Origin: Siderastrea radians
Lineage: Eukaryota; Cnidaria; Anthozoa; Scleractinia; Rhizangiidae
Length of the DNA: 64,000 nt
Reading direction: 5' to 3'
Assembly (NCBI GenBank): GCA_964017195.1
Contig: OZ024896.1
Coordinates: 4,883,487 to 4,947,486 of the forward strand
The translations under genes were made by a program, and so were the position numbers. This document shows positions 1 to 13,834 of this stretch, piece by piece (the first letter of the stretch is position 1; every line of letters begins with the position of its first letter). The notes beneath the pieces are model-generated. The model was given only the letters and a program-made list of their open reading frames with translations. It was not told the origin of the DNA and made no database searches.

Positions 1-620
1 AGAATGCCGACCGGACAAGACTATTACGGTAGGACAATAAATTACGGAGAAGCAGGAAAGACAACTAATAATGCACGAACGTACGGATAAACGTTGAGAA
101 GACAAGACTAATACCGTATGAACATACTAACGTACAGAGAAACGCTAAGAAGTGTAGACGTATCGTACAAATGCACTAACTCACTGAAAGCCTTGAAAAA
201 ACAAGACCAGTAAAGCCGAACGTGCTAACGGCGTAAGGAGAAACGCTGAGAACGCAAGAGCAATAAATCGACAAACGTACTTCCGTACGGAGAAACGTTG
301 TGAAGACAAGACTAATATCATACGAACGACGTTACGCAGAGAGAAACGCTACAAAGGAAGAGAAAGTAATATTGTACGAACGTACTAATGATTGGAAATA
401 AGTCAATAAAAGAAGACGAAAGAATTGTGTGAACGTACTAACGTACGAAACTAGACTGACTTCATATGAACGCACAAACGGAACTTTGAAGGACACGTAT
501 GGTGAAACGTTCTTAAGACGGCTAATTTTGTTGGAACCTACTAATGACAGAAACGTTGCCAACTGAGACAACTTAATATAGTAGGGAGAAACGTTGAGAC
601 GACAAAACAAGTGTCACACG
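1..620. repeat. Degenerate ~50-bp minisatellite
   Basis: Recurring but diverged units of roughly 50 bp share a core like 'acggagaaacgttgagaaga' followed by 'caagactaata' and 'cgaacgtacta'. Clear unit starts are near 79, 131, 180, 229, 284 and 335, and a last one lies near 590. The array enters from outside the window on the left. No reading frame is conserved between units, so it is probably not coding. Confidence 0.6.
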
Positions 621-1164
621 AACATTATGATATCCTTTTACGGAATAAGTTTTAGTTTCTGTTCACTTAATTTGCTTTTGGGATCCCATCATCGGAAGCA
701 ATATTTAGTATGGTTTCTATCCGGTACTTTAGTGCTTTGAAATTTTCACTAGCCAAAATGGCTAGCGAAAGCGCAAAAACTACTAGCCAAAACGGAATTT
801 TTACTAGTCTGTGACTAGTTGGCTACCGTTAGTCTCGAGCCCTGATGGAGCAGTTTTCAATTCAGTGTCGAAAGTAATGCTGTGTTTGCGTTGGTTTTGT
901 TTTACTACGGTCTCTAATTCGTTAAAAAGCTCGCGCCACTTTCTCATCCATTCAGATGTAAAACTAAAACCAATCGTGACCTGCTCGCACGCGTTTTCCC
1001 GCGCTTAACGCTTATTAGCTTGTATTTGCTTCGATTTATGATAGGTCCAGTTTGCGTTTTGTTCCCGTTGTGATTGGATAGAGTAATTACTTTGGTTTTG
1101 GTTTTACGACATTCGTTTGAAAACCGTTCTAATAAAGTTGTTGTTGTTGTTGTTATCCTACCAT
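621..1164. repeat. Unclassified repeat tail ending in (GTT)n
   Basis: This stretch has no convincing gene. It ends with 'aataaag' and a short (GTT)n run near 1138-1155, directly before the start of the duplicated block. A simple-repeat tail like this is typical of the 3' end of a LINE or SINE, but I cannot name the family. Confidence 0.35.
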
Positions 1165-1892
1165 GATTTGGATGGTTTTACTTTAGGCCTCTAAGATGGG
1201 GCGTCTGCTTCACTTTTTAATCGTATACTGGTATACTTCTCGCGGAAGCTCTGTTTGAGCTCACTGCGCGATCTATAAGATTGTTATGCAATATTTTACA
1301 GAAGGTACGCGATATTGTATGGGTTGTCAGGCTTCATGTTCATGGAAACTAGGGGAAGAGTTGGTGTGAGTGTAACGATTCCCCCGACCTCACTTCCCTT
1401 CTAAGAAAAACGCCTTTCGCTTTTTGTACTTGTTTGATGAATACTACAGGATTTCACTATAGCTAGATATATCACGTCATGCGAAGAAAGAAGCGACAAA
1501 TCATATTACAACAGTAAAGAAAAAACTGCAGACGATACTTCTATTTAATGTGTTGTTTATTTGCTTTCTTGTAAATTTAAAAAAAACAATAATTACAACA
1601 AAAGAAAACGTATCAGCCTCGTTTTTAAGGTGAAAAGCATTGACGAGCACTTTTCTAATGAAAATTCACTTCACAATGTTCATGAACAGAACTCATCGTG
1701 ATCAATCAACGAAAGAGATCTTTTAGATAAGAGAGAAATTTAGGTAGGCTGCCAATGAGAATAAAATGTATGTACTAAATGTATTTTTTTTTGTCTTTTT
1801 GTTTGTTTTTTTATTTTTTACTTTGTTTTTGTTTTTTGGAATTTATATAATGACAAAAAATATTTCACTCAACAATATACAAAAAGAAAAGG

Positions 1893-4800
1893 AAAGGCGC
1901 TCGATAACTCCTTACTTGAAGAACATGAACACTCCAATAGACTTCGAGAAAACATAACCCTTTACAAACACAAGTACGCTGATGTTGAAGATTTAAGCTT
2001 GAAGTGGGACCTACTTAAAATGGAGATTCGTGGTTTTACAATCAAATATTCTAAAATCAACGCCAAAAAAAGAAAAACCGAAGAGGTTATACTCCAGCAT
2101 AAAGCTAACAAGCTACTGCAAAAATCCGCAAAGACCGCAGCGATAAACAACTCTTAAACGAGCTTTACGCGACAAAATCGCGCTTAGAAACAATAATGCG
2201 ACAAAAGACAAAAGGAGCTATTATTAGAAGCAAAGCTCGGTGGTGTGAACAAGGCGAACGCAATACTAGATACTTTTTTAATCTAGAAAAGCGTAATCAA
2301 GGCAGGAAAGCGGTTACAAAATTAAAAGTTGGCAACGATAAATACACTTTCGACCAGTTTGAGATATTAGACGAGGAAAAACGCTTTTACGAAACACTAT
2401 ACAGGTCAAAAAACATTGACGAGCAGAGTCTGTCTGGATCCACTTTTTTCAAATCCGAGAACATATCTCCGTTAAAAGAAGAAGAAATCCAGATGTGCGA
2501 AGGTCTCGTCTCAGAAAACGAATGTTGAAACGCTCTGAAAGAATTCAAAAACGCTAAATCTCCTGGTACCGATGGTTTCTCTGCGGAGTTTTATAGATTT
2601 TTTTGGCCTGAGCTAGGTCCTGGAATGGTTGCCAGTTTTAATTATGGCTTTCGGACTGGAACTCTTTCTACTAGTCAAAGACGTGGAATCATTTCGTTAA
2701 TTCCTAAAAAGAACAAAGATAAAACTTTGCTTGAAAATTTAAGGCCAGTCTCTCTGCTTAACATAGACTACAAAATCCTGACTAAAATTATCGCAAAAAA
2801 GGCTAGAAAAAGTGCTCCCAAAAATCATAAACTCCGATCAAACCGGTTACGTCAAAGGCCGCTTCATAGGTGAAAATGTTAGACTAATACAAGATGTCAT
2901 GTTTTTCACTGAATACACGAAAACACCCGGGATTGCTATATTCCTCGATTTTAGAAAAGCATTCGACACAATAGAATGACCTTATCTCAAGGCTGCCTTA
3001 CAAATGTTTAATTTCGGCCATGATATTCTAAATTGGTTTCAAATAATTTACAGCCAAGTATCCAGTTGCGTCTTGCACAACGGCCATGCATCTGAATTCT
3101 TTCTTCTAGAGCGAGGAGTCAGGCAAGGTTGTCCCTTGTCGGGCCTCCTTTTTGTTATCGGAATCGAACTTTTCGCTAGGGCGTTAAAAAACGACCCGAA
3201 TATCAAAGGTATTAATGTAGGCCAAAAGGAAATAAAAATCACACAATATGCGGATGACACCACGGTCCTGGTACGTGACTGCGACTCAGTGCCAAGATTA
3301 TTAAAACTTTTAGAAGAATTCAAAAAAGTCAGTGGTCTACAAATTAACACCAGCAAAACAGAAGCCATGTGGTTAGGTACATGGAAAAGCCGCATGGAGA
3401 AACCCTTCGGTTTCAAGTGGCCACATGGTCCTGTTCTCGCCCTTGGAGTGCACTTTTCTTATGACTCTGAACGTGCCAGGAAGCTTAATTTGGAAGATAA
3501 GACAGCCACATTGGAAAAAAACTCTCAATAGCTGGAAGCGAAGAAAACTCACTCTTATTGGAAAAATACACATTGTGAAAACATTACGCTTGTCCAAACT
3601 TATTTACAGCGCTTCTGTATTGGCAATGTCGAAACATACTGTAGAGAGAATTAACAAAATCATTTTTAACTTCCTTTGGGATGGCAAACCTGCCAAAATA
3701 AAGAAAAAAACTATTATTGCCGAAAAAAAGCATGGTGGACTAAAAATGATTGACTTCGAAATTATGGAACGGTCACTCAAATTAGCTTGGATTAAAAGAA
3801 TTGCAGAAAACAACCTCGCTGCGTGGAAAATAATTCCAGAACAGTCATTGAGCCAATACGGTGGTTTCGCGTTTTTCTCTCAATGCCAGTATGATATTAA
3901 TTTTTGTGACCTTCAAAATCTACCTGAATTTTACCGAACCATTCTGAGTTACTGGCAAAATTTTAAGCTCTTAACTGGTGTTGAAAAAGCAACACAGAAC
4001 CAAATAATTTGGAACAATCGCAACATTCTCGTAGACGGAAAACCAATTATGTATAAAGCGTGGCTCAAAAAAGGAATAATTCATATCAAGGATTTAATCA
4101 ACGAAGACTCAAATTTTCTTTCTCTAACCGATCTTAAAGCAAAATTCAACTTAGAAGTACCTTTCACTGTCTGTTATGGCCTAGTAAATGCTATCCCAGC
4201 AAGTTGGAAAGAAAACATCCAAAATACGGATGTTGCCCCATCAGAAGTCGTACCGTCTCTCCTACTTCCCTCTACCAAAATAGCTTACTCGACCATACTT
4301 GGCAAAAGCTACTCTGTACCAACAGCTGAGAACAAGATTTTAAATTATGGCTTCACTACAGACAACATCCAAAAGGTCTATATGCTTCCATTTCAAATTT
4401 TGAAGGAGCCAAAGTTAATAATTTTCCAGTTTAAAATCATTCATAACATCCTACCCACGCAATCTAGCTTGTTCCGTGCGGGTATAAAAGACAGTGACAT
4501 ATGCCCCTTATGTAATTCTGAAAGCCAATCTTTAAGTCACATGTTGATTACATGTGATACTTCCTCATCGTTTTGGAACCAGTTCAACACTGGTGGCAAA
4601 AAAGCTTTCAGGAACAAATAAATTTACGCGAAAGCGTGATTCTGTATGGCTCGCACAAAAAAATCAAACACCTGGCTACTGCTCAACTACACGCTCATTA
4701 TTGAAAAATACCACATTTTCACCACAAGTGTAGGCAATGGCAACCTGGATTTTGAAGGTTTTCTCTCACGCCTGAAAAGCAAACTTACTATTCTGCGAAC

Positions 4801-4912
4801 AATAGCATCTACAAATAACAATCTGGAGCAATTTACAGAAACTTGGGCCGTGTGTTATAGGGCTAGAGGTATGTGTGTGTACTTCTCTGTGCGTCCGTCG
4901 CTTTGCTGTTAG
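1893..4912 (+). pseudogene. L1/Tx1-clade reverse transcriptase ORF2 remnant
   Basis: Successive frames encode the linker after a missing endonuclease ('ARWCEQGERNTRYFFNLEK'), the fingers region ('KSPGTDGFSAEFYRFFWPEL', 'LIPKKNKDKTLLENLRPVSL'), the palm with 'AIFLDFRKAFDT' and the catalytic 'YADDT' box (near 3247), the 'RGVRQGCPLSGLLF' motif, and a C-terminal part with a Cys/His-rich end ('DSDICPLCN', about 4490). These motifs are those of L1/Tx1-type RTs. The frame is broken by stops (for example TGA at 2526 and another in the palm near 2977) and by shifts near 2830 and 3530. The endonuclease domain and ORF1 are absent. It is a dead, 5'-truncated copy. Confidence 0.85.
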
Positions 4913-5102
4913 CTGCGCTAATGCTCTTATACAATTCGTTTACCTCCCTTTTTTTTTGTGCCTTGTGGAGTAGTGCAGGATATTGTATTATTTTGTAATT
5001 TTAGTGTCATAAGTTACTGTTTAGCAATTAAGTATTATACGTTATTGTTAAGTATTTCATTGTAAATTTCGCTTGTAGCCTACTAAGTCTGTATCGTTGT
5101 AA

Positions 5103-6020
5103 AACAGTGTAGAGTACTTTTATAGCGGAGCCAGCGCGCTAGCGCGTCAGCGGAGCTCCATTGCTAAGGAAATTTGGTAATCTATCAAGCCAAAAAATTT
5201 TGGTAGTGACGTAGTAGTCACGTGACCGTCCGTCCGTACATCCGTACGTCCGTCCGTCCGTACATCCGTAGGTCCGTCCGTCCGCACCACAGGGATACCA
5301 ATACACTTCCTACACTGGCTAGAATCCTGTGCTGAATCCCGTGTGTTTTCGGCGCGAAATCGTATGTTGACCCGCGTTGTAGCAAAACAAGCAAAGACAA
5401 CAAAAGTCAAATACAAATTTGTTAGTGGAAAAAAAAGTTCAAAGGAACACTCAGTTGTCTTTTTAGTGGAAGGGGAAAAGTTCAATCTAGGCGAAAGAAA
5501 TTCGGCGATAAAGTTCAGGCAAAAAGTTCAAATTTGCCTTGTCGGTTCTGTTCAAACTCGGTCGGCACACCGCTTGAGCTCGCAGCTTTTCGCAGCGGTT
5601 TCGACGCCAAATATAGCAGAGCTAGTGTTTTTGGTCTTTTCTGTCCACAACCATGGTTTTTACGGCGTTTCGAACACATTTTGCCAGGAAAAACACCAGC
5701 ATTTTCATGCTGATAAAAAGCTTGTCACGAAGAAAGAAATAAGTATTAAAATTAACTTCAAATTTAATGTCAAACGCCCATGGCCTAGTGGACTAGTTAC
5801 CGGCATCTCACGCCGACGAGCCGGGCTCGACACTCAGCGGGAGTAAGAATTTTTTTCTTTCTTTTTTTTTCTTTGTTTTTTTTTTAATAAAACGACTTGG
5901 ATGAGAGTATTTTCCCAAATTAATAACTGCCAGCAAAAACAAAACAAAAAAACAAAACAAAAAACAAAAGCAAAATACAGACAAAACAAAAAGGGGGGCT
6001 CCGCTTTTAGGCTTGGCTAA
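5103..6020. repeat. Unclassified repeat with CCGT-rich tract and tRNA-like segment
   Basis: It is inserted in the LINE 3' UTR. The left side has 'atagcggagccagcgcgcta' and a tract of CCGT/ACGT tetranucleotides (about 5226-5284). The right side has 'ggctccgctttt'. A tRNA-like piece lies at about 5777-5845: an A-box-like 'tggcctagtgg' and a B-box-like 'gggctcgacactc' about 35 bases later, followed by T-rich DNA. This suggests a SINE or SINE-bearing composite. The long open frame across it looks accidental. Confidence 0.5.
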
Positions 6021-8188
6021 ATCTATATATTAACATGTAATTAAGTATTGTACGTTAGTGTATAGTTTTCATTGCATATTAGCGTGTAGATTTGTAATTG
6101 CACTAATAAAAAATGTTCAACTGAAAAAAAAAAACAAACAAACAAAAAAAAAAAGAACTGTTTCCTTTGTTAATGGCAACACCTCACCTTTTTGGCCTCA
6201 AATTATGACGATCAGCAACAGCATTGAGAACACTTACATCCGAAGTAACAGCTCCTCTTAACCGATACAGAAAAAATGAAGAGATTTTATAAAAGTGAAT
6301 CAACTATCCTGCAAACACTTTGAATCAACAATGAGAAAACTACTTGCAAAAGTGAGAGGATTTTTTTGGAAGACGAAACGGCAAATGGTCCTCTGCGAGT
6401 ATGAGTGCGGTGCATTGAATATTATTGCTGCTCTTTTGATTACATTTGTTATGCTTGCGAGAAACTTACCTCTGTAAATGACCCTTTCGGGTGAAATATC
6501 TGCACGAAAGCGTAAATGGGAAGAGCCAAAAAAGAGAAGAGGGCCAGCACCCAGGCGAGGGCCTGGGCCCAATCAGGGTACACGTATCCATCATAGGTCA
6601 TTCGTTTCCATTGTGTTGTGCTTCCCAAAAATATCAACTGTCATAAGAAAGATCAAAAAAATTTTTAAAGTTAGTTAGTGTGCCGTCGAGTGGAAGTGGT
6701 TTGCTGATAGGATGGTTGGTTGGGTAGTTGGTTGGTTTTGTTTGATTGGGTGGTTTGAAAACTTCTTAGTGAATTAATCATTTATTTAGTTAATTGTTTA
6801 GCAAGTAAGTTAACTTCTACTTACAGTTCCAACCGTAGGCGTGACGTATTTCCAGCAGAGTTTTTAAAGTACATGTTTGGTTTCCTTGCGATCATTGATT
6901 TGATGTTTTCACAGAATTTTTCCACACCTGCAAAATAATTGGATTGTTTTAATTCATTAATTGTTATATCCTAAGAAGCATCTTGTCGCTGACGAATTTC
7001 ATTAATGATCACTGTAAAACATTACCAGAAAGGCAGCACAATGTTTGTATGTTTTATGTTTTTTATTCTGCGCAGTAATTGAAAGTGGTATGTTGGCTCG
7101 CTTTATCGATATTCTGCGAATCCTAAAAAAGAGCAATTGCAAATAATTACATAGGTAAGAGTGTAAGATGGTTGAAGGGTTGTGGCCTTGCTTTCATAGA
7201 CTCTCATGTCCGCTTGCTTTTATGCGTTAGTGGAGGTTCTGCGAACCGTAAATGATAGGTGACTTTATACACAGTCACGGATCGCTACTGGTACATAATA
7301 GCATTTTTCATGGTCATTCCACGTGAATATCACCTAGGCTATTTAATACCTACCGTATCCCCAACTGACTGCTATAGCCTAAAAAATGACAACAAAAATC
7401 AGCGAAAAATCACCACTCTGGCTGTCAAATATATTCAGCACGTAGATTCCTCCCTGGAAATAAAGAAAATGTGGAAAAAATTCAACAACAATACTCTAAA
7501 AAGGAAATTAGGTTGAGGTCGGAACTTCATGCTACGTGCATTGTTTAAATTGTAAGAGCGAGATTTGCTTCCTCACATCCAGAGGCTTAACTATATCTAC
7601 GTTACCTTGGTGACGCAGGACATTCCAATAAGATATTATATGACGCACAGGACTCACGCTGTTGGTCCTGTGCGTCATACAATAAGATATTGTGTGACGC
7701 ACAGGACCAACAGCAAGAGTCCCTTGTATCGCCGTAGTTTGCTGAAACTGTCCATCAGTGCTGCATGATTGTTGCTGTGAACACAAACTAGGAATTGATA
7801 GACAAAGCAAACTAAGCAAGTATCAGGCTAGGTTTGATTAAAGGTGAATAAAAAGGTATAGGTTTGGATTAAGCTTGAAAGGGAATATGGCGGGAGCAAA
7901 CGAGGGAGGCGTATTTGTTTAGAAAAATGCTACATTTTTTGCCTTTTTGAAGTAAGAGGTATTGATTTTCATGAATGCATTTGATGTGTTGTTGTTTGAC
8001 TTTCTGCTGTTCTGTTAGGAATTTATTCGTAAGTAAGATTGTTTTAGTTACAGTATTACACAACCCTTTTGTAAAGAAAATTTGAAGAAATCGTTCCCTG
8101 CAATGGACCCCAGGGCAATTATTCGAGTAAATACTGTAATTATTTATCGTCATATTTCTCACCTAACTTCCAAGTCCAACAGTAAACA

Positions 8189-8800
8189 CACTGTAAAAAC
8201 TGACCAGTTACAACAACCCAAAAAAAATGGTTATAGTTTGAATCTGAGGTAACCATATTTTTTTGGGTTAAAGTGACCCAATAATAATCATTCGTATCAA
8301 CCACTTTGCATTCCAGTTAAAACAACAAATTTTTATGGTTGCATTAACCATTATAATTGTTTGTTTCTAATCTCATTCACAGCTACTTTTTCAACCCGCA
8401 CAAAATAGGTTATCGTGACCTTTATTTTTAGGGTAAATCCGACTTTAAATTTTAGGTTAAATTAACAGTTAAAAACCGTCAAAAATTTTCAACTCATAAA
8501 TATTGGTTAAAACAACCACTGTTTATGGTTATGATGACCCTGCTTTTTTGGTACTTGCAATGAATCTGTGGTAACCGATTTTAATTAGTTAACAGGTGGT
8601 AGATATAACCAATCCTTACCCGTTATAAAAAATGGGTTGTTTTAACTAATAAATAACAGATTATAATAACTTCACAATTAGAGTACTTTAAAACATTTTT
8701 ATTGGTTATTTCAACATTTTTCCCTAGCCCAAAAATGGGTTACAATAACTTGACATCAAAGGTTAATACAATTATAAAAAAATGTTAGTTGGTACTTTCT
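8189..8800. repeat. GGTTA/TAACC-rich subterminal repeat zone
   Basis: An AT-rich stretch next to the CACTG end is packed with short motifs such as 'gggttaaagtgaccca', 'ggttaaattaac', 'gggttgttttaac' and 'gggttacaataac', spaced irregularly at 20-60 bases. Dense subterminal repeats beside a CACTG terminus are a common layout in CACTA-like elements and could be transposase binding sites. That role is inferred. Confidence 0.5.
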
Positions 8801-10044
8801 CTCATATCTTATGCAACCTAGCTATCCAGCATAATGACAAAACCTATTGGCTTTCATTAGCTACAAGATCAGCTCCAAAATTTACTTTTAGCTGAGTGGC
8901 AAATATTTATTGCATATAAACACTGAACACTGCCCAAACAAACAATATTGTCATAATGACATGAACATAACCTATCGTACAGAAAATTTGAGCATTCAAG
9001 TCAATTTTTAATAATGATAATAATAATTCATGCTTCTTCTCACATAACTGATATCTGAGACACTTAAATGGTTTTGTTAGGCAAACAGCTTCTTAACAAC
9101 CTTTCCACTGTCTGTGCATGTGGAGCTGGCTTATTCAGAAATATATTCAATGGTAAAGGCTTAGCTCAGCTTTTGGCTTCAAGGCATGAACGAAAGACTG
9201 AAGAGTTAAACCTTCACTTTCAATACATCTGACAAGACATTTTCCACAGACAGTGGAAGAGTTGCACTAGCCTGACCTAACAAGATGTGCTCTAAAAACA
9301 GAAAAATATTTTTTTCGCTCCCACCATTACCCTTTGGAAATTCCATATTAAAGCAGTAAAAACTACCCAGGAGGGAAGCCACTGCACTTAAAATACTCGG
9401 TGGTCGGAATCTACAAACCACCATCCCCTCTGATGCAAGACACAGTTCATCGATAGTTTTAATCTCCCCAGAACTAATGAGCCTTGGGGATGTCGTTCCT
9501 TCAATGAGCTGAACCATGACTTCATCTGGATCATCAATCTGTAAATCAGAAGAAAATAAGAATGAGTGTTATGTATATGCTTTCCAATCCCAAGTCCAGG
9601 AGTGCATTAGGAGTGTTAGGGACAAATTATGCCCCTAACCCCGTTTTTCTTAAAAATAAAGATTCAAACACCACTCTGAAAGTCACTTCTATTTTCTATA
9701 AGCCAGTACAATGAAAGGAGACTAGAAAGAAACAAAAGTAACCACTAAAATCTATCTGTAATCAACCACAGGTTGTGCATATTTCATTTGTTTCTTCTTT
9801 CATTAGTACACAACTACATGTAGTTTTTAGATTGTTCATTGCAACTTCTGATTGATAATTACCTTTGCTCTCTTCCAAAATGAACTGGCATGAACCTGTG
9901 CTCCTTTTCTTCTTTCACCGAATAAATATGGCAGTCCAGCCATTATGCAGCGATTTTGAACTTCTAAAATATGGAAAAAATAAGAATACTTAATCAAGAT
10001 GTAAAAATCACAAGAAAACAATTACAGTGTCTTTCGTGTATAGA

Positions 10045-10345
10045 GGTAAGTTTAAGTCTGCTTCGAGCCTACTGGCCCATACAGCCGGAGCTCATCCCGG
10101 TTTCCGTAGCATTAAGCGACTAGGAGTATTGCTACTCCCCCCCTGGATGGGATGCTAGTCCATCGCAGGGTTACCCCCCATGCAGCAGTAAATTCGCCGG
10201 TACCCATTTATACACCTGGGTGGAGAGAGGCACTGTGAGAGTAAAGTGTCTTGCCCAAGAACACAACGCAGCGCCCCGGCCAGGCCTCGAACCCGGGCCG
10301 TTCGACTCGGAGGCGAGTGCGCTAACCATTAGGCCACCGCGCCTC
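10045..10345 (-). mobile_element. tRNA-derived SINE with 10-bp target duplication
   Basis: Read on the minus strand it opens with a tRNA-like head (A box 'tggcctaatgg', B box 'gggttcgaggcc'). A body follows that contains 'ttgggcaagacac', 'tctctccacccaggtgtata' and 'aaccctgcgatgga'. It is flanked by the direct repeat 'cgtgtataga' (10035-10044 and 10346-10355). The same family occurs at 57991-58260 and 63400-63660. It lies in an intron of the SAMD3-like gene. Confidence 0.85.
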
Positions 10346-13300
10346 CGTGTATAGAACCAAACAATAATTTATAATCAACATATACAATTAAAGGGCAGTC
10401 AGTCAGTCGAGTCAGTCAGTAAGTATTTTAACTTGCTCCTTATGACACTCACCATTTTCATCACAGATGTCAAGACCTTCAGCCTCCTTCATTATTTCCA
10501 TTACATCTTTGTTTTCAGACTGTCTAAGAACAGAAAGTAATTTTTCCCTCCACCCTCCTTGAAAACGGTCACGTATGACCTTGGTAATGTCAGGCTCCTG
10601 CAGGATTCTCCCTAGCTCTGCTCTGATCTGTATGAAATTTAGAATGAAACAATTAAAAGTTGATTTTTTTACTTAATTAAATAAATGTTAGTTGTTGTTT
10701 TTCAATTTCAGATAATTTCTTATTTTACTAGTCTAGTTTATTTTTTCAACTGGGTAATAATTAGAGTTAGGTTTTGGTATGACGTTGCGGTCATATATTT
10801 TAAAAAGATAGTGGTTCACCCAACTTTTCCTATGTGGCAAAGTGGATAAGGGGTTGGACAGCAAATCCAGAGGTTGACAGTTCAAATCCAGTGCAGGTTA
10901 GTTAAAAGAAAGTAAATAGATGATAGTACTTAGGGGAGGGGGAAAAGAGCAGATAGTAGGGCAGGGTTAGTAAGGTTGTTGGGGTGGGGGTACATGTATG
11001 AGACATCAGAGGTGAGGAGGGGAGGTTGTCACCTTTTTCCACTTAGTAACCTAGTAACTAGTTTTAAAAGATAAAAAAAATTCAGGAGATAAAAATCAAC
11101 TGCAACTACATGTATATAAATGACAAGCACAATAATCCACCTCCAAGAAAAACATTTAAAATCCAGTAATGACGATGACAGTCAGGACAAAATTTTGATT
11201 TTGTAAAGCATGCTTCATTTCAATGGTATGCTGGAATTTCAAAACCAGGTTAGCAAATTTTTTTATACTTAAAGGAAAATACTATGAACCAGGCTTAGAA
11301 GTTCGTTTTACAACCATACATTGAAGAGACCTTTTTTCGAAATAAAACCTTTATGTTAATCCAGATATAACATTTTTAAATTTGCATACCTCATTTCCTG
11401 AGCTTGACCCAAAGTTAGGAAAATCGTCCATGATTTCCCAAACTCTCAGGTTCTTAGTGAGGATCTCCCGTCTCCTCATAGGGAAGGTTGATACCATTAC
11501 ATCTCTTAGAAGGTTGTAGTTCTTATTCTTGGGCTTCTTCCACTCAACACCAAGTCTTTTCTTCTCCTCCTGATATGTATCTTCTGTCACCCCTTCAGGA
11601 ATTGCGGGGATGACAGCTGAAAGGTGGGGAGCCTTCTTTTTCCTTCCTGGTTTTCCTTTTTCTACTTCGAGACCTTCCTGTTGGCACATTTTCCTTACCT
11701 CCTTGTTCTTTTTTTTGTTTAAGTTCTCAAATCTGTCTTTGAGTTTTTTGGCCCAGAATGACTGCAATTGTAATGTATAACAAAAGAATAAACATTTTTT
11801 ATCAATGAGGGGTTGGGTATTATAATAAAATGGACATCACCCTATGACATATTCAACACAATGACTGTGTGTACATGTATGCACGGGTAGGGTTGGCTGG
11901 TATGGGTAAATGTTAACACAATGAAAATAGAAAAAATGATAGTTTATAATATATTAAAATCATCTTTGGTTTAAAAACTTTTGAAAAATAAAAAACAAAC
12001 TGGTTTGAAAAATATGAAAAATATATCTTGCTTGTTATGCCTCCTGAAAATTTTTTTTGCTATTTTGCCTTAGAAGCAGATTATTTGTGCTAGTACCAAG
12101 CAGTAATGTTGTTCATACATGTATATGTCTTCTTCACAAATCACTTGCCAAAGTGCTTACAGTACTGCATAAGCATGTACACGTCAAATTTGGTGGGTAT
12201 AAATTTATGTTTTTCCATTTTGATGAGCGGCTTCAGGAACCACTCAAAAATGGTGCTGGTAAAAGGCAGTGTGTACACCACCCAACACAACAACAGAAAC
12301 TGCATCAACTAAATTTATACATGCCTTGTGTCCTGGCCTTAAAGTCCTCACTAACAAGCGGAGTTCCACTTGAGTGAGTTATTGGTTCAAGGCGGCTGAT
12401 GCCACCCTACACAACAGCCATTTCATGGCACTTTAAATACAGAAGCAAGGCTCCAATCATTTCAGATCATTAGTTTCAGTATTTCATGTATTTTTTGCTC
12501 GTCTTCAGATAAATGTTTTACTCATAGAGATAAAGGTCTACTCATAAAATAAATAATGAATTGATTGTCAAACAAATCCTCAAAAGATAAATCATTCATT
12601 TGAAATTTTCGGGGAGTTCATAGTTTTTGAAAAGCACTTTCAGTTATCAGTAGCTCTAATGATTTTGTGTACAAAAGAGAATGGAAATATGCTGGTCAAA
12701 ATCTACTAGTGCATGCATAAATTTTAAGTGAGGAACCATGTAATAAAATGTATTTATAATTCAATTTACAGATTTAAACTTTGCCAGGCTGCTTAATTAA
12801 GCAGTCTGCCAAAGTACCCATCCAGTGTTGTAAATTATCCCTGAAACCCTGAGGGGAGTGGATAACAAGATATATGGTATTTTTTCGATTAAACGCCCCC
12901 GGCATTTATTTCAAACTTAGTCTAGTGGACCCGGCATTTATTTGACTCATGTAGTTTATTTTAGCCCGATTTTCATTAACTGGAAAGTATTGCAAACTTC
13001 ATCACTTACATGACCAGCTCCAACTGAACCCTTCAGGCAGGGATACTTCTTAATCAGCAGCACAGCTATATGATCTCTTTCAGCTTTTGTCACTTTGTCA
13101 GTGAAAGCCTGAATAGAAGTGCAAAGCTGTCTGTTCAGAGCATTCTTTTGTTCCACTGACAACTCGCCCTTATCCAAAGCTACCTGTACAACTGGTTCCC
13201 ACTAAGAAAAAAAGCAAAAAGAAATTCTTAACAAGTTGTCTAGGCTTTCACCCATAGTTAGCAGGAGTGATGAGCAGTAGCTGTATTCACAGGCTACATA

Positions 13301-13834
13301 TTGTACCATTTTGGGAAAGCTTTAATAAGTATATAGTGTTACCCTTTTTGTACATTTAGTCCTCAACTATCCTGCCAACACTGTTAAACTCCAGCTAAGT
13401 TTATTCTACTTAAATTGTCTCACAGACATTACATTGTCATGCACAAGTGTGGCCCTTTTTACTGCTGCAGTTAGTTGGAAGCCCAAGTATCAAATAAATT
13501 AGAAATGGCTACTAAGTAATAATCAACCTGAGATGCTGGGAACGAGGTTGAGTAATATTATTGTACTCAAGACATATATACTTACCTTTGAGGGAATTTC
13601 AAACTTCTCCAGCCAATATGAATTACTAGTAGTACATATATCTTTCCTTTCTGTTGGCACCTCCTTAAACAGGATAGACAAGAATTCAACGACTGCCTAC
13701 ATATATGTACATTTTTCTATGATTATACTGATAGATTTTCACCAGGAGCTGCAACCACTATGGATATAAGAAGAATTTAAAGTGAAGCAGGATTAATACA
13801 ACTGCTACAAGAGGTTATCTGTAACCATCAAGTA

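Larger units (their letters stand above)
1893..6152 (+). mobile_element. 5'-truncated L1/Tx1-type LINE (non-LTR retrotransposon)
   Basis: It starts where copy A leaves its match to copy B and ends in an A-rich tail (about 6122-6152), after which copy A resumes with 'gaactgtttcctttg'. The body is a decayed reverse transcriptase gene. The 3' UTR is interrupted by a different repeat (about 5103-6020). A related 3'-UTR segment ('aattaagtatt' followed by 'tacgtta') occurs on both sides of that inner repeat. The LINE replaced the part of copy A that corresponds to the last SLC6 exon in copy B. Confidence 0.8.

Noticed and set aside
3048..3416. Minus-strand open frame opposite the LINE RT
   Set aside because: It is the antisense shadow of the conserved RT palm region.
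5343..5846. 167-codon plus-strand open frame
   Set aside because: It runs through a repeat with a CCGT-rich tract and a tRNA-like segment; the C-terminal part is the translated tRNA-like head, so it is not a gene.
10045..10345. Possible tRNA gene on the minus strand
   Set aside because: A and B boxes are present, but the rest does not fold as a tRNA and a SINE body with a target duplication follows.
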